From Sphingobium sp. (lineage in GTDB: Bacteria > Pseudomonadota > Alphaproteobacteria > Sphingomonadales > Sphingomonadaceae), in assembly GCA_035196065.1 (NCBI GenBank), contig CP136575.1, positions 959,001 through 1,023,000 of the forward strand: a stretch of 64,000 nucleotides of DNA. The letters are read 5' to 3'. The first letter of the stretch is position 1. Each line of letters opens with the position of its first letter. The notes below the pieces were generated by a model. That model ran no database searches and was not told the DNA's origin. It saw only the letters and a list, made by a program, of their open reading frames with translations. A program made the position numbers and the translations under genes. Shown here one piece after another: positions 61,562-64,000 of this stretch.

Positions 61562-62420
61562 CTTCGCCCTTTCTGAATAACCAGTCAAAGGCGACCCCAA
61601 ATTCACGAGCATGTTACCGATCAGGTTGTTCCCGTCAAAACACCCAACTGTTCCAGATCAGCCCTGCTTTTTACTCAAAACGGCGACATTAATCATTTCT
61701 GATAATGTGGCACGTAATCAAACTATACAAATTCCAACAATTTATGCCATTGGAAATACAGCGAATACCCATAAAGGATTACATTCCTTCTAAAGTTCGC
61801 TGGTTGCACGACCTCACACAGTGTACACAGTAAATTGTGTAAAAAAGCGTAAATTCATTCACTTGCTAGTGATTGTTGTCGCTATCTTATCAAATCGCGG
61901 GCCTTTTCATCAACCTAGCCAAAATGGGTGTAATGTCCGCGGTTGACCGCGACAAAGCGGCTTTTGCGTTAACCTCTAAATCACAGGTCGGTCACTGACA
62001 GCACATCGTGCCCGCTTACCGATTCGCGTCCCAACCAAGCGCTTCTTGTCGGCTTTGGAACTGTTCGAACCGGGAAAGCGTCCGTCCGCCAGCAAGTGCG
62101 GGGTTGCAAGGCTGTTGACTGAAATCGGGATAATGGCGGGGGGCAGTCGACCGGCGTCGAACCTTCTCTGGGGCGTAAGTTGTTGATTTACATAAACCGT
62201 AACGACATTTCGAATCTCATCTCGGGACAATTTGAACCTACATCCAAACGCCCAGCGATGCTTGAGCTGCATTGAGCACTTGAAAGGTGCTCGCTGACGA
62301 TAATTACACAGATAGGTGGGCCGCGTCGATGAGCGCTACGTCTCGCGGATACCCAAACATGACGCGGCCGTCTGGCCGGATTTCTCATTATTTTTGCGCC
62401 CCGCCATTTCCCGACGGCGC
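61562..62420. other. 859-base intergenic region
   Basis: The first 350 bases are AT-rich and the rest GC-rich. A 98-codon minus-strand frame (61976-62272) has no ribosome site or domain and I do not call it. A dyad CGCGGT-TG-ACCGCG (61938-61951) with flanking TGTC/GACA is visible. No RNA gene or repeat pair is recognised. Confidence 0.4.
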
Positions 62421-63668
62421 TCAATAGTGCTCTAGCGTGACCATCATCTTGCTGTACCCATGAACCCAGCAAGCTGGCACGCGCTCGGGCTCTTCGATTA
62501 CGTTGACGCGCAGCCTTCGCTTGCTCATTTCCTCTAAGAGAGTGTGCAGCTGCACTTCCGCGATCCTTGCTCCGACGCACCGGTGAATTCCGCAGCCGAA
62601 GGCCAGATGCCGCCGCGCGTTTGCGCGGTCGATCTTTAGCGCATAGGGATCGTCAAAGACTGTCTCATCATGATTGGCTGAGATGTACCAGAGGACAACT
62701 TTGTCCCCCTTATTCATCTGCACGCCTTCGAATACCGTGTCTTCGACGACCGTGCGCCGCGTGTGCGACAGCGGTGTCTGCCAACGGATCAGCTCTTGCA
62801 CGGCGTTGGGAATGAGAGACGGGTCCGCTTCCAGCTTGGCGCGCTCCTCGGGGAATTTGTGAAGGCCATAGGCAATGGCCGACATGGAGTTCCGAGTGGT
62901 GTCATTGCCGCCGACGATCAGCAGGATCAGATTGCCGATAAATTCCTCGGGGCTCATCTCCTTCATCGCGTCGGACTGCATCATGACCGAGATCAGATCC
63001 TGGCCCGGATTGGCGGCCTTTTCCTGCCACAACTGGGCAAAGGCCTGGCCCATTTCGTTCATAGCCGCATTGCGGAGGGCGAGGCCGCCCGGCTCCCGGA
63101 CTAGTTCAACATCGCCGCCAAGGTCGGACCAGTACGTCAGCTTGTGGCGCTCCTCCCAAGGGAAGTCGAACATGCGCGCAAGCATGCCAGTGGGCAGCTC
63201 GACCGACACCTTCTCAACCCAGTCAAACGGGGTGCCAATGGGCAGGGAGTCCAATACTTCGGCAGTACGCTGTTGCACATCAGCCTTCATCGCGGCGACC
63301 TGGCTCGGGCCGAATGCCGGTGCAACCATGCGGCGCTGCTCGGTATGGCGCGGCGGGTCCATCGCGATGAACATGGGCAAGCGCACTTCGTCTTCAAGCA
63401 GATCGTAAGTGTCAAATGCGATCGTGATGCCGCCATATTCCCAAGACGAAGAGAAGATCTGGGGCAGCGCTTCAATGTCCATGATGTGCTGATAGGTCGA
63501 GACCGACCAATAATCGCCAAACTTAGAGCCCGTGCAGCGATAGATCGGCGCTTCGGCACGCAACTGGCTGAACGGCTCGCGCCACGTGTCATTGGCGTAA
63601 AATTCCGCTCGGGATACGTCGAGTGGGTCAAAGCGCGTCGGCGAAGTATTGACTGTAAGCTCTTTCAT
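62421..63668 (-). CDS. Cytochrome P450, CYP153-like
   Basis: The 415-residue soluble P450 has the I-helix GGNDTTRNSM (about 255-264), ExxR (QELIR), the PERF-like DPYALKIDRANARRH and heme-ligand FGCGIHRCVG (Cys about 364). The pairing of GGNDTTRN with KGDKVVLWYISANHDE and FSSSWEYGGITI resembles CYP153 alkane/fatty-acid omega-hydroxylases. No ferredoxin or reductase gene is adjacent in the window. I use the ATG at 63668, seven bases after AGAGG. It likely hydroxylates an alkane or alkyl chain; the CYP153 assignment is by motif recall. Confidence 0.9.
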   Translation of the reverse strand: MKELTVNTSPTRFDPLDVSRAEFYANDTWREPFSQLRAEAPIYRCTGSKFGDYWSVSTYQHIMDIEALPQIFSSSWEYGGITIAFDTYDLLEDEVRLPMFIAMDPPRHTEQRRMVAPAFGPSQVAAMKADVQQRTAEVLDSLPIGTPFDWVEKVSVELPTGMLARMFDFPWEERHKLTYWSDLGGDVELVREPGGLALRNAAMNEMGQAFAQLWQEKAANPGQDLISVMMQSDAMKEMSPEEFIGNLILLIVGGNDTTRNSMSAIAYGLHKFPEERAKLEADPSLIPNAVQELIRWQTPLSHTRRTVVEDTVFEGVQMNKGDKVVLWYISANHDETVFDDPYALKIDRANARRHLAFGCGIHRCVGARIAEVQLHTLLEEMSKRRLRVNVIEEPERVPACWVHGYSKMMVTLEHY

Positions 63669-64000
63669 CACGTGGCCTCTCATTCAGGGCTTATTTCGCC
63701 CGTCAGGACAGTCACGCCTGTTACAGCGATGCCCATCCCTCAGAGCGAAACGACGATCGCTCAGGTTTCAGCCAGTGGGCACACTTTGATGGCGGCTGAC
63801 CCAAACTTTAGTCATTTGACTAAAAATCACTAGCAGCCTATTTGTCTGGGAGCAATATGGGAGGAAGGTACGTGACCCGAGAGCTTCGCCTGAATGCATT
63901 CGCAATGAACTGTGTAGGCCACCAATCGCATGGTCTGTGGCGTCACCCGCGCGACCGGTCTGCCGACTACAAGCACTCACGGCATTGGGTTGAAATTGCG
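63669..64000. other. P450 upstream region to window edge
   Basis: A 332-base stretch upstream of the P450. No gene is supported on either strand. It holds the palindrome listed at 63807-63824; the rest shows nothing recognised. Confidence 0.4.
63807..63824. promoter_or_regulatory. Operator-like perfect palindrome upstream of P450
   Basis: TTTAGTCA-TT-TGACTAAA, eight-base arms, centred about 147 bases before the P450 start. Size and symmetry fit a TetR- or MarR-type operator or an AraC half-site pair; no regulator gene is in the window. Confidence 0.6.

Noticed and set aside
61976-62272. 98-codon minus-strand frame in the 859-base gap
   Set aside because: No ribosome binding site, mixed composition and no domain; left uncalled.

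Overview
The window reads as a GC-rich alphaproteobacterium, most likely a sphingomonad (order Sphingomonadales). This is inferred from protein style (Ti-type TraA relaxase, sphingomonad-like CopAB/CzcCBA, CYP153-like P450, giant BapA-prefix adhesin); no rRNA or taxonomic marker is present. Two different landscapes meet at a tandem pair of tRNA-Glu genes near 29.0 kb.

Left part, 1-28.9 kb: a mobile heavy-metal resistance region. Divergent from copCD lies a CnrYXH-like ECF sigma system, followed by an AT-richer SEC-C/putative nuclease gene, then a copper operon (copA, copB, PepSY protein, small Cys/Met/His-rich proteins, DUF411). An ECF-type promoter, TTGAGGG-N15-GCGTAT, occurs exactly three times, in front of copC, the sigma operon and copA, and ties these units into one predicted regulon. 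A MerR regulator faces a glutaredoxin-MauE fusion, and a second MerR operon faces a cation transporter-DUF3703-CzcCBA-HupE-DUF305-CzcD cluster. Both MerR genes share an intergenic region with a 19-bp-spacer promoter carrying a perfect dyad. The region ends with mobilisation functions: ssb, TraC/TraD-like proteins, an IncQ/Ti-type oriT, relaxase TraA and a DUF6118 protein. Two large hairpins flank ssb in the predicted leading region. No integrase or type IV secretion genes are in the window.

Boundary, 28.9-29.2 kb: 9-bp direct repeats (possible integrase arm sites) lie next to the 3' end of the first of two identical tRNA-Glu(UUC) genes, the probable integration site.

Right part, 29.2-64 kb: chromosome-like genes (recJ, a nitronate monooxygenase-type flavoprotein), then about 29 kb devoted to type I secretion and adhesion. 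One system is a PrtD/PrtE-type exporter with a LuxR regulator and an Omp85-like barrel, divergent from a TolC gene and a 729-residue RTX protein. The second is an operon of a 3164-residue adhesin, TolC, a LapB-like ABC exporter, a SleB-type hydrolase and an HlyD adaptor, with an M23 peptidase and an unknown acidic protein upstream and an atypical NarL-type regulator downstream. A 35-bp bipartite element is repeated in front of the first TolC gene and the unknown acidic gene (and in part before the RTX gene), suggesting coordinated control. The window ends with a CYP153-like cytochrome P450 with a perfect operator-like palindrome upstream.
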